Counted from the stretch's first letter, positions 33,027 to 44,100 are shown. The stretch is DNA of 64,000 bases from Plenodomus lindquistii (GCA_025504975.1 JANUWI010000020.1:496001-560000), one strand, 5' to 3'. Translations and numbers: made by a program. The notes: a model not told the origin generated them from the letters alone.

Positions 33027-33464
33027 TTAGATTGTAGTTTCGTTGTTTAGCGCGTCGTCGCGCATTGTAGACTTGGTATCTGAGAACGCAGACGGGTCGC
33101 TATATTCCCCATCTAGCACTCGTGGACCTCGCGTCCTTCGTCGTTGCGCTCGACGCGCGTTGGAATTTATCCGCTGAGCTATTCGTAAGATGTTGACGTC
33201 AAACACTGCGCTTTCCACTTTCCCTAGAACTGTTTTATGAGCACGTTGTATTTCCGTGCCAATCCGTCGGGCGTCCGCCTTAGACTGGATGCTGCGCATC
33301 TGCGATCCGAGGATACCAGCGTGTAGCATGCGGTTCCTTACATCCCCATATATAGCTTCGTATTGACTATTGGTCAGGCCGAGTTCCTTCTTCACGATGT
33401 CTTCCGCCCTGCATGTCTTCGTCGTGCCTTTCACACGCTGGTTGGGTGTAGTTGGGTCTGGCAT
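33027..33464 (-). CDS. Unknown 145-residue basic protein
   Basis: An uninterrupted minus-strand frame from an ATG at 33464. The N-terminal half is helical in character (AEDIVKKELGLTNSQYEAIYGDVRNRMLHAGI) and resembles a small DNA- or RNA-binding helical domain. The C-terminal half is very Arg-rich (RRAQRRRTRGPR). I do not recognise the family. It sits at the right side of the cluster of palindromic sites and points the same way as the fragments at 27.5-29.1 kb, so it may belong to the same decayed mobile element. It could be a complete small gene or one exon of a larger one. Confidence 0.45.
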   Translation of the reverse strand: MPDPTTPNQRVKGTTKTCRAEDIVKKELGLTNSQYEAIYGDVRNRMLHAGILGSQMRSIQSKADARRIGTEIQRAHKTVLGKVESAVFDVNILRIAQRINSNARRAQRRRTRGPRVLDGEYSDPSAFSDTKSTMRDDALNNETTI

Positions 33465-33967
33465 AGTAGGTATTTAATATGTCGTGAGGCCGTGTTTACC
33501 TTTGTGCGGATAGTTGTGCTGCGGAGTTCCCAAACTGTAGGTTACAGGCGAGGACTGCTGTGGACGTGGCGAAACTCATACGCGGTAGCTAGCATGAGAT
33601 GTTCCAGTGCGCGTGTGCTTAGTCACTACCCGAGCACGGACGCGTAAAGCTCGCAGACGCGTAATGCTCACCCCACAACACAACAACGCCATCACCGCGA
33701 TAACTTCAACACGCAATATCTCCACAACCATGCATCCGATCAACAAGGCAGTTGAATTGTTGGAATCGCAGTCATCAAATGCATAATCTCCGTACACCAA
33801 AGTCGCCAAAGACTTCAAAGTATCGCGCTTCACGCTCTCGCGCCACCACCAGAAGAACTGCGACTCGTACCCAACCTCAACCCTCTTGGAAGCGTCAAAA
33901 ATCGGGTTATGTAGACCAATTTAAGCTCTTTTGCAGCTCTTTCTTATACCTAGCCGCCTAAGATTTA
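33465..33967. other. Intergenic, nothing recognised
   Basis: Short overlapping frames only (for example 33576-33833 minus and 33752-33961 plus). The plus frame is Arg/Thr/Ser-rich with low complexity. Confidence 0.35.
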
Positions 33968-34302
33968 GGGAAAGACTTTTTGACGGGTGCCTTTTCGATT
34001 TTTTGGCGGGTGATTGCCTCTATAGGATTAGCAGGTAGCCAAGCCGCTAGCCGCGCACGGCCAGAAACACCAAAATCTGCTCGGCTCGGAAGTTTACACG
34101 ATTAAGGCCGACAAAGTTTTGGTGTTCCTAGCTTTGCATTCTGTCAGATCGCTGGCCTACAGAGATTTGTACTACGCAGCGATTAAGATAGGTGCAGCCT
34201 GATTCTGAGGTGGTGGGGTAGAGATGTACTATCTATGTAGCGTTGGATGTGGCTCAACACCCGCGAAAAATCGAAAAGGCACCCGTCAAAAAGTCTTTCC
34301 CG
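33968..34302. mobile_element. MITE with ~37 bp terminal inverted repeats
   Basis: The left end reads GGGAAAGACTTTTTGACGGG, then TGCCTTTTCGATTTTT. The right end (about 34262-34301) is its reverse complement. A 7 bp direct repeat AGATTTA flanks the element at 33961-33967 and 34303-34309, with one extra base on the right, so a 7-8 bp target duplication is likely. That suits hAT-type rather than TA-targeting mobilisation. The inner ~260 bp have no coding capacity. It ends only about 40 bp before the start codon of the transposase relic. Confidence 0.85.
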
Positions 34303-34340
34303 AGATTTATAGCGTTTAGAATGTTACCACTCTACACGAC

Positions 34341-35968
34341 ATGCCTCAACAACGCAAGCAATATCAATTCGAGCTAAAGGCCAATTAGGACTTGCCAATC
34401 CGAATTGCCTTTGAAGCTGGCCAATTCAAAATTCAACAGGCCGCAGCTGCAGCCTTCGGAGTTGATCACCAAAGGCTCTCTGATCGAATCAACGGAATCG
34501 CGCCACGCTCCCAAACTCGACCTGGTATCCAGAAACTCGCTGCCACTGAAGAGCAGACGATTGTCCGATATATTCTTGACCTCGATTCGCGAGGGTTTGC
34601 CCCCCGGCTGTGTGAGGTGGAAGATATGGCCAATAAGATACTGGGGGTACGCGACGGGACACCGGTGGGCAAGCACTGGGCTGAGCGCTTCATAACGCGC
34701 TCCGGCGAGCTCAAGATGGCTTTCAATCAAGCAAAGGATAGGCAGAGGACAGAAAATAAGGCAGGAGGATCCAGAGATCATTAGCGCGTAGTTCAAGCTC
34801 ATAGAGGAGACAGGAGTCAAGTACGGCGTCCACAACAACGACGTCCACAACTTCAACAAGACTGGCTTCCAGATGGGCGTAATTGGGTCTATGAAAGTCG
34901 TCACAGGCTCTGAGAGACGCAATCGGCCAGACCTCATCCAGCCAGACGATCGCGAGTGGGTTACCGCCATCCAGAGCATATGCGCCTCTGGGGATGCAAC
35001 CCCGCCTTTCATTATCTACAAAGGATGCGTACACATCTCTACGTGGTATGAGGAGGCCGGTATCCCTCACAATTGGAAGCTCTCGGTCTCTGAGAACGGC
35101 TGGACAAACAACGCGCTTGGGCTGGAGTGGTTGAAGCACTTTGACGCGCATACAAAGGCGCGAAAGGTGGGGGCATACCGGTTGCTGATCTTGGACGGCG
35201 ACGAGAGCCACCTCAACCAAGAGTTCAAGGACTACTGCGTGGAAAATAAGATCCTAACACTCTGTATGCTTCCCCATTCATCCCACATCCTCCAGCCACT
35301 TGATGTGGTGTGTTTCTCGCCGTTGAAGCGCAGGTACTCCCAACGCGTGCGAGATTCCGGTTAACAACTGTCAAAAGGCCTTTAAAGTGTCAGGGCTAGT
35401 CCCTATCAACACGCAGGTGGTGCTAGATCGCATTAATTTCCAGATACATACCCCACCTTAACCCTCCCCGCCGGCAGACCCATGGCAATCGAAGACTCCA
35501 AGCAATACTCATGAATCTGGGTCTCAGTCGAAGCTCGTACGCGAGTCCTTTACTCGGTCGCCTGTAACTGCACAAGCTGGCTTCTCACAGCTTGTGAAAG
35601 GTGCTGAGAACATGCTGCATGAAAACGTTCTTCAAGCAGCCCGTATTCGCGAGCTTGAGGAGCAATTGGCAGAGATGACGAAGAGGAAGGGGCGCAAGAG
35701 GAAGAGGATCCATCAGGGAGGTAATCTTGAGTACGGTGCCGGGTCGCAGGCTGCTACAGCCTCGACTGCGGCGCCTGCTCTATCGAAACGTGCGCGTGGT
35801 GGTGGTGGTCAAGCACCTGCTCAACCAGGTGTCCGACGCTGTGGCAATTGTGGAGGGACTGGGCACAACGCTCGTACGTGCCAGAAAGGTTCAGAAAGTA
35901 CTTCTGAATCAGATGCGAGCTCTATAGCGGTAGAGTCAGATGTTGATAGTAATGATAATGACGATTGA
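34341..35968 (+). pseudogene. pogo/Tigger-like transposase (DDE_1), inactivated
   Basis: The reading begins at ATG 34341 (MPQQRKQYQFEL). It shows a psq-type helix-turn-helix (IQQAAAAAFGVD...LSDRI) and a CENP-B/Tc5-type HTH (VGKHWAERFI). A DDE core follows with TPPFIIYKG, LLILDGDESH and MLPHSSHILQPLDV. The end has a coiled coil (about 35640-35690) and a CCHC zinc knuckle (CGNCGGTGHNARTC, 35852-35893), with an acidic tail. Lesions are TAG at 34386-34388 (from CAG), a frameshift near 34765, TAG at 34789-34791 (from TGG), and TAA at 35459-35461 (from CAA). About 25 codons are missing after 35360. The first catalytic Asp, in the NFDETGF motif, reads NFNKTGF (34852-34866). The catalytic Asp of the second block (LDGDESH) is retained. 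No terminal inverted repeats belonging to it were found. Confidence 0.9.
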
Positions 35969-36530
35969 AAACATGGTGTTCATGATGCCAAGGAAAGGTG
36001 TCCGGCTCGGTAGTGAAATACGTTAGCTATATAAACTGTAAGCTACTACTTTATTCTCGTTTACCTTTCTAATAATGTTGCTACAAGCCTATACACAGGC
36101 CTAGTAAATAGACATACATAGAGGCGAATCCTGTATTAGACCGTGTGGTGTGTAAACGTGCAAAACAGCGCGGCACATTGGAAGGATGTGTGGACCAGGT
36201 GACAACGCAATTATTTGTCCAAGCAACCCCACGGTACCGCATCCATTTGTCCTTTACTATAACGTGCGTTTCTTCCACTAATTTCTAAGGTTCTTTCATC
36301 TACCATCTATCCCTCCTACCGCGGCGCCTCATACGCGCCTCTTCCCTATGACGTAACACAACAAATCATTCGCTCCTTCACTTTACTTCACCACGCGTGC
36401 CGAGGCCTATCGTGCTACACGACGATCCCACTATATTTAGGCGCCAGCTTTCCTGCCCAAACTCGAGCTTAGTATCACCTCATATACTACCGCACTCTCC
36501 CAATTTCCTTCGTCTTCTAACCTCGCAGCC
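35969..36530. other. Intergenic region and promoter of the 36531 gene
   Basis: No coding signal. The last 100 bases carry promoter-like features, listed separately. Confidence 0.4.
36433..36530 (+). promoter_or_regulatory. Putative core promoter and leader
   Basis: TATATTTA at 36433-36440 lies about 90 bp before the ATG. A CT-rich stretch (about 36490-36520) follows, and the start context GCAGCCATGA is favourable. This arrangement is usual for filamentous fungal genes, but transcription start sites cannot be seen. Confidence 0.4.
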
Positions 36531-38264
36531 ATGAACCGCCATGAGATCGACTACAACAACGAAGGAGTGAACGAGGCTCCACGAGGAGCTCGTTACAACG
36601 CAGCCTCCCTAGAAGAAGAGTCCGCCAGCGATGGTCCAGATCAGGCTTTCTACGAGAACAACCAGCAAGAACAACCACTCAAACCAGTGGTCATCAAGGG
36701 CCTCCGCCTCACGTCTTGGGACGACTTCATCGAGGAAGTCAGAAGAGTGCGTCTTGCAACTGCAGGAAACGCAGACCTCCGCCGACACGGTGTCGGCGGT
36801 GAGACGCTGCGTGAATCCATGTATCAGTGCCTGGACGATCGATACAAGGTAGGCTTTCCGAAGCTCTTTGTGCAGCGGAGCGTCCAGTATTGGGCATCGC
36901 GTGACACGACCAATGTTAAGAAGCGGAACGCTCGCAAGACGACTACCATGCGCTCGACTAACAAGCCCTCTTCCAATATGCTGCCACAGCGTGCGGGTCG
37001 CGACGCAGTGCGGAACCCGGAGCATGTGCTTTCCCACACAGCAATCGTCTCGCTGCAGTCCGCGCACCAACCTTCCTGCAGCGCGGCGTTCGACGACAGG
37101 GACCATAAGTCGGCCGTCGACAGCGATCCATGGAGACACAAGAAGAAAGAGCTGTCAACCCAAGATGGAGGGTGTGTAGGCGAAGATGCTCGGACGGGAG
37201 GTGAGGGCATAGAGAGTGACATCCCAACGGAAGAACGGGTCAACGAGCCCACACACGAACCGACCCATCAGCAAGGAAGTAGGTTCGATCTCAGTCACGC
37301 AAGCCTGCCCCATAGCACCAATTGGCGCAGACGTTCCACGGCACAGGGTATCAAACAGGAGCCGCAGCCTCCTTCGAGACGTCACTGGTCAACCGGTGTC
37401 GGGGTCGAGTTGGGGAAAGGCCGTGAGAAAATCTCGCCGCTCCGATTTGCTGTCCAGAACGCGCATGTGCGTACTCAATTGGACTTGGTGCTCCAAAGTG
37501 GAAGTCCAGAGGTTAGTCGCGCGCTGCTAGCCTTCCGTCGATGTGTGCTTCGAGACGCATCTGTGCATCCAAGTGGAAGCCGCGGGACCCACTACCTCGA
37601 TCTTGTTTCGGTCGTTCGCCACGGGATTTCCCTCTCCCTACTCGTCCTTCTCGACTGCGCTGCAGCCCCACCCCGCTCCCCTACGTCCAGTTTTGGCACC
37701 GAGGAAACGCTATTTGATACCCTGTTCGCCGTTGAGCCGTTGCGCGGAAAGACTCTATACGCGAATAACAAGAACGGGAGGTTTGGCAATTGGGCCGGAC
37801 TAGGACAGGCACGCTCCGTCGTGGGCACTTTCCTGCATGATGGCCGCTGGGTGGTTTGGGAAGTGAACAGGGTTGACAGAGAGGTGCCTATCTTGGTCTA
37901 TGATCCCTTCCACGCGGATGAAGCTGGCATGATCTCAGCCGAGCGATTTACCGCGCGTCTATGGATCTTCTTGTGTGAACGCCTGGGAAGGCCTGAGACA
38001 TCAGCGCACACGAGACGGGTTCAGTATCGCAAATGCCTTGGCTCGCAGGATCCAGGCGACTGCACCTTTCTGGCAATCCACACTGTGGTCGCCCGACTGA
38101 ATGAAGACGACCCCTCCGTACACAGATTCGGGGACGATCCCTCCCAGAACGGATCGTTTATTAGAAGCGCGTGTATGGCTCGTTTGGAGGAAATACTTCT
38201 AGCCACGGAACAGGGGCACGAGACGAATCTGGTGTTCAAGCTCTCTGCTCCAGCAAGTCGCTAA
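36531..38264 (+). CDS. 577-residue protein with C48 (Ulp1)-like peptidase signature
   Basis: A single uninterrupted frame with a good start context. Residues about 55-120 form a small folded-looking domain (LTSWDDFIEEVRRVRLATAG ... FPKLFVQRSVQYWA). Residues 130-310 are polar, low in complexity and probably disordered. Residues about 340-560 look globular. They contain GRWVVWEV (R439-W440), VYDPFHADEA with Asp458, and Gln506 in CLGSQDPGDCTFLAI with Cys511. The order and spacing (HW ... D ... Q-x4-DC) follow the Ulp1/SENP fold, but the expected His is Arg439, with a His at 436. So either the triad is altered or this is a lookalike. C48 peptidases remove SUMO-type modifiers, and related domains also travel in fungal mobile elements. 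It is the longest intact frame of the window, just downstream of a dead transposon. Confidence 0.6.
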   Translation: MNRHEIDYNNEGVNEAPRGARYNAASLEEESASDGPDQAFYENNQQEQPLKPVVIKGLRLTSWDDFIEEVRRVRLATAGNADLRRHGVGGETLRESMYQCLDDRYKVGFPKLFVQRSVQYWASRDTTNVKKRNARKTTTMRSTNKPSSNMLPQRAGRDAVRNPEHVLSHTAIVSLQSAHQPSCSAAFDDRDHKSAVDSDPWRHKKKELSTQDGGCVGEDARTGGEGIESDIPTEERVNEPTHEPTHQQGSRFDLSHASLPHSTNWRRRSTAQGIKQEPQPPSRRHWSTGVGVELGKGREKISPLRFAVQNAHVRTQLDLVLQSGSPEVSRALLAFRRCVLRDASVHPSGSRGTHYLDLVSVVRHGISLSLLVLLDCAAAPPRSPTSSFGTEETLFDTLFAVEPLRGKTLYANNKNGRFGNWAGLGQARSVVGTFLHDGRWVVWEVNRVDREVPILVYDPFHADEAGMISAERFTARLWIFLCERLGRPETSAHTRRVQYRKCLGSQDPGDCTFLAIHTVVARLNEDDPSVHRFGDDPSQNGSFIRSACMARLEEILLATEQGHETNLVFKLSAPASR

Positions 38265-41046
38265 CGCCCGGGCAGGGAGGAGAGGATGAAGGCCCCAGCG
38301 ATGTTGTGCACGAGGTTTCAGCGTTTGGTCTACGTACCGGTTTCCATGACGTACAGACGCTACAGGAAGGTATTGGGTCGACATAAGCGGGGAGGAACGG
38401 ACTATGGTTTCTTAGACGCACATTTCTGCGAGCGAATGAGACTATCTTGATCCATTTTAATTGTCCTAACCATCGCACGTGCTCACCCGGTTCGCCATGG
38501 ATCAGCCATCGCCCGGTACTACGTTCTCGTTAAACGGTGCGACCTTTGGTATGAAGCCCTCCTCTGCCACGTGCATAGCCAGTTTCTGCGCATGGGGGAC
38601 ATATTTCCTGTACAGTATCCCCAAAACTACACTTACACAGTAATTCTACATGGTGTACACGCATGGAATGAGATGCTTGTCAAAGTTTCACAGAGACCGA
38701 GAAGATAGTCCCTTGAACTGTGACAAGGATCGAATCTGATGTGTCTATATCCTGTATATTGCTAGTGGACGCGGGTAGGATCAAGTTTGGCCGTACTTGT
38801 GTCAACGCCCACCCCAATATCTTTGTTGCCCACCTGAATGAACCATGCCTGACACATGTCAGCCTTCTCTTCATGTACCTAGCATGTGTTTCATCCCAAG
38901 ACATTTGCAACACTGTCGTTTTCACCCCCCCTTCCCCCTCAAATCGGGACCTACTAGTACTCTTCTCTAGATACAAGAACACACTTGCAAAGAATGCTAT
39001 AAAGCCATCGAAACCAGCTGGCAGCTTTAAAAGGGCTTCAGACATGGTGCCCTGACGATGCGTTTTCAAAATTAATGTTCAATATTCCAAATTAGTCAAG
39101 CGACCGCGTCAAAAGCAAGCATGAAAAATGCTGCAGGACTTTCTCCATGGGCTTGCCCGCTTATAGCCTGGCAACCCGATACAGAGGCCGGCAATCGGCT
39201 GTAGTTGCTCGGCTTCACAGCTACTTTGTATACAATGATTAAAGTGGCAAGGACAACAAGTGTGACCTTGTCCACTACGACCCTCGCGCTCGTGAGACGT
39301 ACGCGTGACGAAGATGGGATCAGGGTGGTCCGAAGCCTCAGCTCCAACGTCTACGATTGGTATTGACGCTCTAAGATCGCAGGGATGTCTGAATACACCG
39401 CGTGGAGAACAATTATCTCATCGCTGCTGGGGTTGCACTTGACCGCCAGCAAGGAGATCCTTGATTAAAGTCGACCAGGCCCATGACCGATGGTGAGACT
39501 CAGCATTCCAAGTCGTGTCAGGAGTGAAGATATGTGAGGGGTTCCCAAGAAACGATGGGTGAGAGGTTTCCTGCCCGAGCATGTATGAGTTTCACAAGAC
39601 CAAGCTCGTTAAATTTGGAGTTGCATGTACCGTTGCGTGTAGTACGCGTGTTTCATGGTGCTGAATATTCCCTGTCTACCTTGGTAAAAAACGCTTCTCA
39701 TCATTTCTTAGTGGTCCTCTGCAATTCGCGATTACTACCCCTTTCCTCCTACTGGCCCTTATCATATAGAAAACCTCGATTTGTCCTAATTATACATCAC
39801 CCAGCCACATGATCATTCAAGTTTGGCTTCCAAAGCGCGTGGCCGCATGCCCACCGCAGTATTACAAGGCCAACCCAAGCAACCCAAGCAACCCAAGCAA
39901 CTCAAGCAACTCAAGGCACTCGGTCACCGTCATACACCCAAGCACGCGGCTCGATGCCAAAGGACCTCTGCGCCCGCCTCCGCCTCCGCTACTACGAAAC
40001 GGCACCAGCTTTTCGCATCGATGCATCCCATCGTCATGAACGACTTCGAATGCGCCGGCCGCGACCTTGTCCGCGTCTTCTATGACCGTCTGCTGACCAA
40101 CGACGCTGAGGCGAAGAGGTAAATAGTATCGTCACGGTCCATGATAAGCTGTGATAAGTGCTGCAGGAATGGGAAGCATGTGATAAGTGTGAAGCAAGAG
40201 GCGTAAAAGGAGAGAATGCATGTGCTAAGGAGGCTCGAGCAGACTTTCTGCGGGTGGGGATGTGTGATTGAAGATTTGTTGCGAGTGGTGAGCAAGTCGC
40301 GTATGGGCCAGATTTACAGATCTTGACTGTCAATTTGCCCTGAATTATGTTTGAGGAGTCTCTCACTATACATCTACTCAATGAAAGTGTATAAATGCTT
40401 CTATTATAACTATAATTTTATAGAATGTGTGCCTGAAACAAAGAACGCATCACAAGTCTCGCAGTGTAGATGATGAAAAACGTCAATACCCGCTTGATTT
40501 TTTCACGGTCCAGCTAGCGCATTATCGTCGAAGGTAGAATTTGCAGTAAGCAGAGAAAGGTGAAGGAGATTCTTTTGTGGCTTTGCACTGGTAGCCACGA
40601 TTGAGAAGGCAAGGTTCCGGGTTACAAGAAGTGGAGAACGTGGGTTGTAAGAAGAGAGAAGACTACAAGAGGGCTTGGTAGTGATCAAGGATTCTGGGGG
40701 GCGAAGGTGGTAAGGAAGTGGAGATACCTTGGAGACTTGTTGAATTTATTGACACTGTTCCTACCTCACCGCATCGATCACAGCAGATTTGTGATTTATT
40801 CCCGAGTTGTGATTTACTCCCGAGTTGGTCTAATTCTTGGAAAACCCCAGCGTACGGGAGCTCTGGAGAGAAGTGTGGACAGGGCCCCTATCCACATCCA
40901 TGCGTATGGGCTACTTTGTCGGGCTTTCCAGCTCACTATCATCAGCTTTAGTCTTCCATCCTGGACATCTCTTTCGCTCAGCGGTCTTCTACGTTATCGT
41001 GGTAGTCGTAAGGATAAAGCTTGTCGTCAAGGTCGCTAAGGCTGTG
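38265..41046. other. Gene-poor interval
   Basis: No supported gene. Frames of 110-130 codons at 38680-39069 (minus) and 38720-39055 (plus) overlap one another and show no motif. A 9 bp tandem repeat lies at 39871-39915. The direct pair TGATTTATTCCCGAGTTG and TGATTTACTCCCGAGTTG lies near 40791-40825. Confidence 0.35.
39871..39915 (+). repeat. Five tandem 9 bp units (CAACYCAAG)
   Basis: Three CAACCCAAG units are followed by two CAACTCAAG units. They lie inside a short plus-strand frame that reads as Gln-Pro-Lys repeats, which is probably not a real gene. Confidence 0.85.
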
Positions 41047-41724
41047 CTACAAGTTTTGGTAATAGTGCCAAAGCATAGCGTGAAAGTCGGAAGGGAGACT
41101 GTCCCGCAGTTTGAGCTCTTTCTCCCTTTTTTCTTCCACGTCTAAACTATAGGTGTGGTAGTGTGCGGCGACCATCAGCTTGCGGATGGAATGGCCGGAC
41201 GGGAAGTGGGTAAAAGCGAAGATGATGGTTTGGTACCATGTGTTGCCACTGAGAACATCCTCAACCACGGCATGATGAACAGCTTGGCGGAAAGATTCAG
41301 CGACAATCCGATCGGCGAGGACCAAGGCTCCTAGAAGGTCCTGTTTGCCGTCTCCTGTACATGTGCAGACTGTGTCGCAATGACATGCTTCATCGTGGCG
41401 TCCGCTCGCAGCCTTTCCGGTGTACATGTAGTTGACAAAGACCTCGACTAAACGCGCAAAGTCAGCCGTTGTTCAATGCCTGTCCATCTGTGTTGTCTTA
41501 CACTCGTCGCACCTAACGTCGTCTAGGACTACAACACCCTCCTGAGCCTCATTCCATGGACCTTTAAGCGCGCTCGCGAAGTATTCGGAGTAGCTGATGA
41601 GAAGTGCGCAATGTATAGAGTACTCCTCTTTTTCAGCACCAACTTTGACAATGATGATTGAAGCGGCGCCTCCAGTGGCGGATCTATCGCAATCAGCTGT
41701 GACTGCAATAAGCCTGATGATCAT
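41047..41724 (-). CDS. BTB/POZ domain protein, two exons
   Basis: Exon 1 is 41724-41502 and exon 2 is 41447-41047, with a 54 nt intron (GTAAGA...CTGAC...TAG). The join is in frame and gives about 207 aa. The BTB fold is visible: IIIVKVGAEKEEYSIHCALLISYSEYFASALKGPWNEA early on, then VVVLDDV, FEVFVNYMYTG across the splice, LVLADRI, and a C-terminal HYYQNL. The YSIHCALLISYSEYF part corresponds to the usual F.VHK.LL...S.YF. An unusual Cys-rich insert (CHCDTVCTCTGDGK) follows the YMYTG strand. Fungal proteins of this kind are small, single-domain and often expanded; BTB domains mediate dimerisation or cullin-3 binding. The partner here is unknown. No lesion is seen. Confidence 0.75.
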
Positions 41725-43030
41725 AAATACCTTAAGAGCGTTGACTTGGGGTTGCCTGACATGTTTTGTGGGCGTATCAAAATGTGAGGTACAGGAAAGG
41801 CGTGCTTTTAAGAAGTCGAGGATGGCCTTCTAAACACTGCGCAAAGGTGAAGGTGACAGTGATTGCTCGTAGGCCATCCTACAAAGCTCAAGCCACTTTT
41901 GGACTAGCGTCTTGACCTATAATACTTTTGCCGTTTGAAATATGGAACCTTCTTAGCTTATGAGCAGTAAGTGTTGGAGAAAACGGCAGTAGTGTTGAAT
42001 CTGTAAATGGGTATCTGGATTTTGGTAGGGCGCATAGACTGGCCAAGAGAGACATTGCCGACACTGTGGGCGCGGAGTTCTGCAGTGGATTTCTTAGCCA
42101 GGTCCACGTAAGTCAGAGAGAAAGATTCAAGGTGCGGATCGAAGTCGCCGGTTCAACATTTAGTTATAACGTACCTTGCTAATGCTGATCTTCCGATTTG
42201 CCGAGACCAAGCTTGATCCTTGGTGATGAGGTGATGTCGGGTTGGGCATCCTTTGCTGTGCGTAGGACCTCTAGACTCTGTGGTTTCATTTAATCTTGCA
42301 GGCGCAGACCACGGGATTGAGGGCTTTAAAGGTTCCGATATTGTAGGCGGAGAAGTGTAGGGCGCCTATCGCTGCTGCCACGGTCTCCTCTCGACTTCCC
42401 TGGTGGACACTGACTGGTAGTTCAACAAGCATTGCCGGCGCCTGTTACTGACTATCCAAATAATGTTAGCAATATGGTAGGCAGCGCCGTTAGCCAGGTC
42501 GCCGGAATCCAGGACTGTTAGGACAACGTAGCACGACTCGGCCATGTTCTCACGCTGATTCAGGCCTAGCGGTGGTGGTTTTAACGTCGTCTTGGCAGCG
42601 CGAAACCTACATCCTTGGGTGCACGTATCGCCCATTAGCCGCAATATTCAATCTTTGCAAATCCTTCTTCATACGCTTGTGGTCGTGGTTGAACGGTATG
42701 GGCATCAGTCTGGCGATCATGTGATGGTCTTCTTCCTCCCCTGTGCCTTGAACGGTCTTGCTTTTGTAAGCCTTGGCGAGGGTTTAGGGGCGCATTGGGA
42801 CTGCCAAATTCGCCCAATGAGATGCTCGGGATCGAGGTGTTACGGAGGGACGTCACAGGCCATGCGTGCTTTGTGAATACATCGTGGGGAGGGTTATTTG
42901 AGGGGTGTCCGTTGCTTTGGCAAGTGTTTGCAGAGGCTACGTTGCCCGCAGGAGAGCGTCAACAGTAGAAGCGGTGTAAAAAAGCCGCTATCGAGGGTAT
43001 TGATGGAGGTGAGAGCATATAGTCGCCCGT
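41725..43030. other. Interval without a firm gene
   Basis: Minus-strand frames at 42366-42644 and 42635-42856 have some protein-like character but no motif or splice model. Nothing else was recognised. Confidence 0.3.
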
Positions 43031-43842
43031 ATGAGAGCCCCGAGGCTCAACGTCGCCAATTTCACCGCCGCGTCAAATAGACTCGCAACAAACCTGCCAC
43101 ACCTCTGCCACACCCCGGCCTTCACCATACTCAGTCGCGAGACTGGCCTGCTTGATTACCTAGCCCTGCAACATCACGGCCACGCAGAGGCTACGTTTGC
43201 GGATAAGGATGCACTCTTCCACGGTAGCCATTGTGTGGAAGGCTGGGCAAGTTGCAGCTACATTGCAGCTGATACAGACAAGAACCACGAGGATAATTGC
43301 GAGATGGCACATATTGACAAGGCGTTCTTTCACGGAGGTAGGGTGATCACACCAAGCCCCAAGACGACACTATGGTAAGGAGGGCAGGTAGTCATATCGC
43401 AAGCTGACCTGGCCCAGCACGAGTCTTCAACCAAAGCGCCCTGTCGCTGTGCCGGTGCAGAATCACGCTTGTCAAGCTGGCTCTCCTGCCCCAACACGCG
43501 AGAACTGGGCTGCTAACAAGCCAAGACCCTCTTCTTTGGCTCCAGCAGGAAGAAGCCCCCCTCCCCATGCTAGTCGACCTGATCATCAAGAAGCTCGCCG
43601 ACTCGGCCGACGACGTCGTCATGTTCGCTTCGTCCAATATAAAGGCGTCTTGGTGGGCAGCGATGCCGTATACCGCCCCAGCGCCATCCACGCACGTCAT
43701 TGATGCCTCCACCATGCAATCCATTCAGAGTTTCGTCAAGACGCGTATAGTCGACAGGAACCCTCGGTCGCATCAGCGGCGCTTATCTTGTCGTACCACC
43801 TCCCCGTGTCGAAAAGGATGCTATAAGGGGATGGCATTTTGA
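43031..43842 (+). CDS. Possible two-exon gene, unknown product
   Basis: An open frame from ATG 43031 (115 codons, with a GLLDYLALQHHGHAEATFADKD-like stretch) ends at GTAAGG (43375), which could be a donor. An acceptor ending CCCAG lies near 43418. The downstream sequence is open in two frames. One follows directly from this splice and is Pro/Arg-rich (stop near 43703). The other looks more protein-like (LVDLIIKKLADSADDVVMFASSNIKASWWAAM), but it is not the frame reached by this join. Either the splice or the sequence is off by one, or the gene is broken. No family was assigned. Confidence 0.3.
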
Positions 43843-44100
43843 GGCTGCAGATGCAGCATCTGGGGCAAAGTCGGGTGGATTCTTGGGAGGCTTTGGAGGC
43901 GGCTCGCATAGCTGTCTGCAGGCCAGCACAAACTACATGGCACCTTACTGCGCCATTAGCCTGCTTTACCAGATGCGCTCTGGTGACAAGATAAGCTTGG
44001 TTATATTGGTCCAGCGGTACTCTGTTGTCAAGAGCGCGACAGCCACTCTCTTGTTGATCTGCCTCTCAGCCAAGTTGGCTAAGGTGCACCCAAAAATGGA
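43843..44100. other. Intergenic, nothing recognised
   Basis: A short plus-strand frame only. It borders the repeat array. Confidence 0.3.

Noticed and set aside
27190..38264. A Starship element
   Set aside because: No DUF3435 tyrosine-recombinase captain or its R...HxxR...Y pattern was recognised anywhere in the window.
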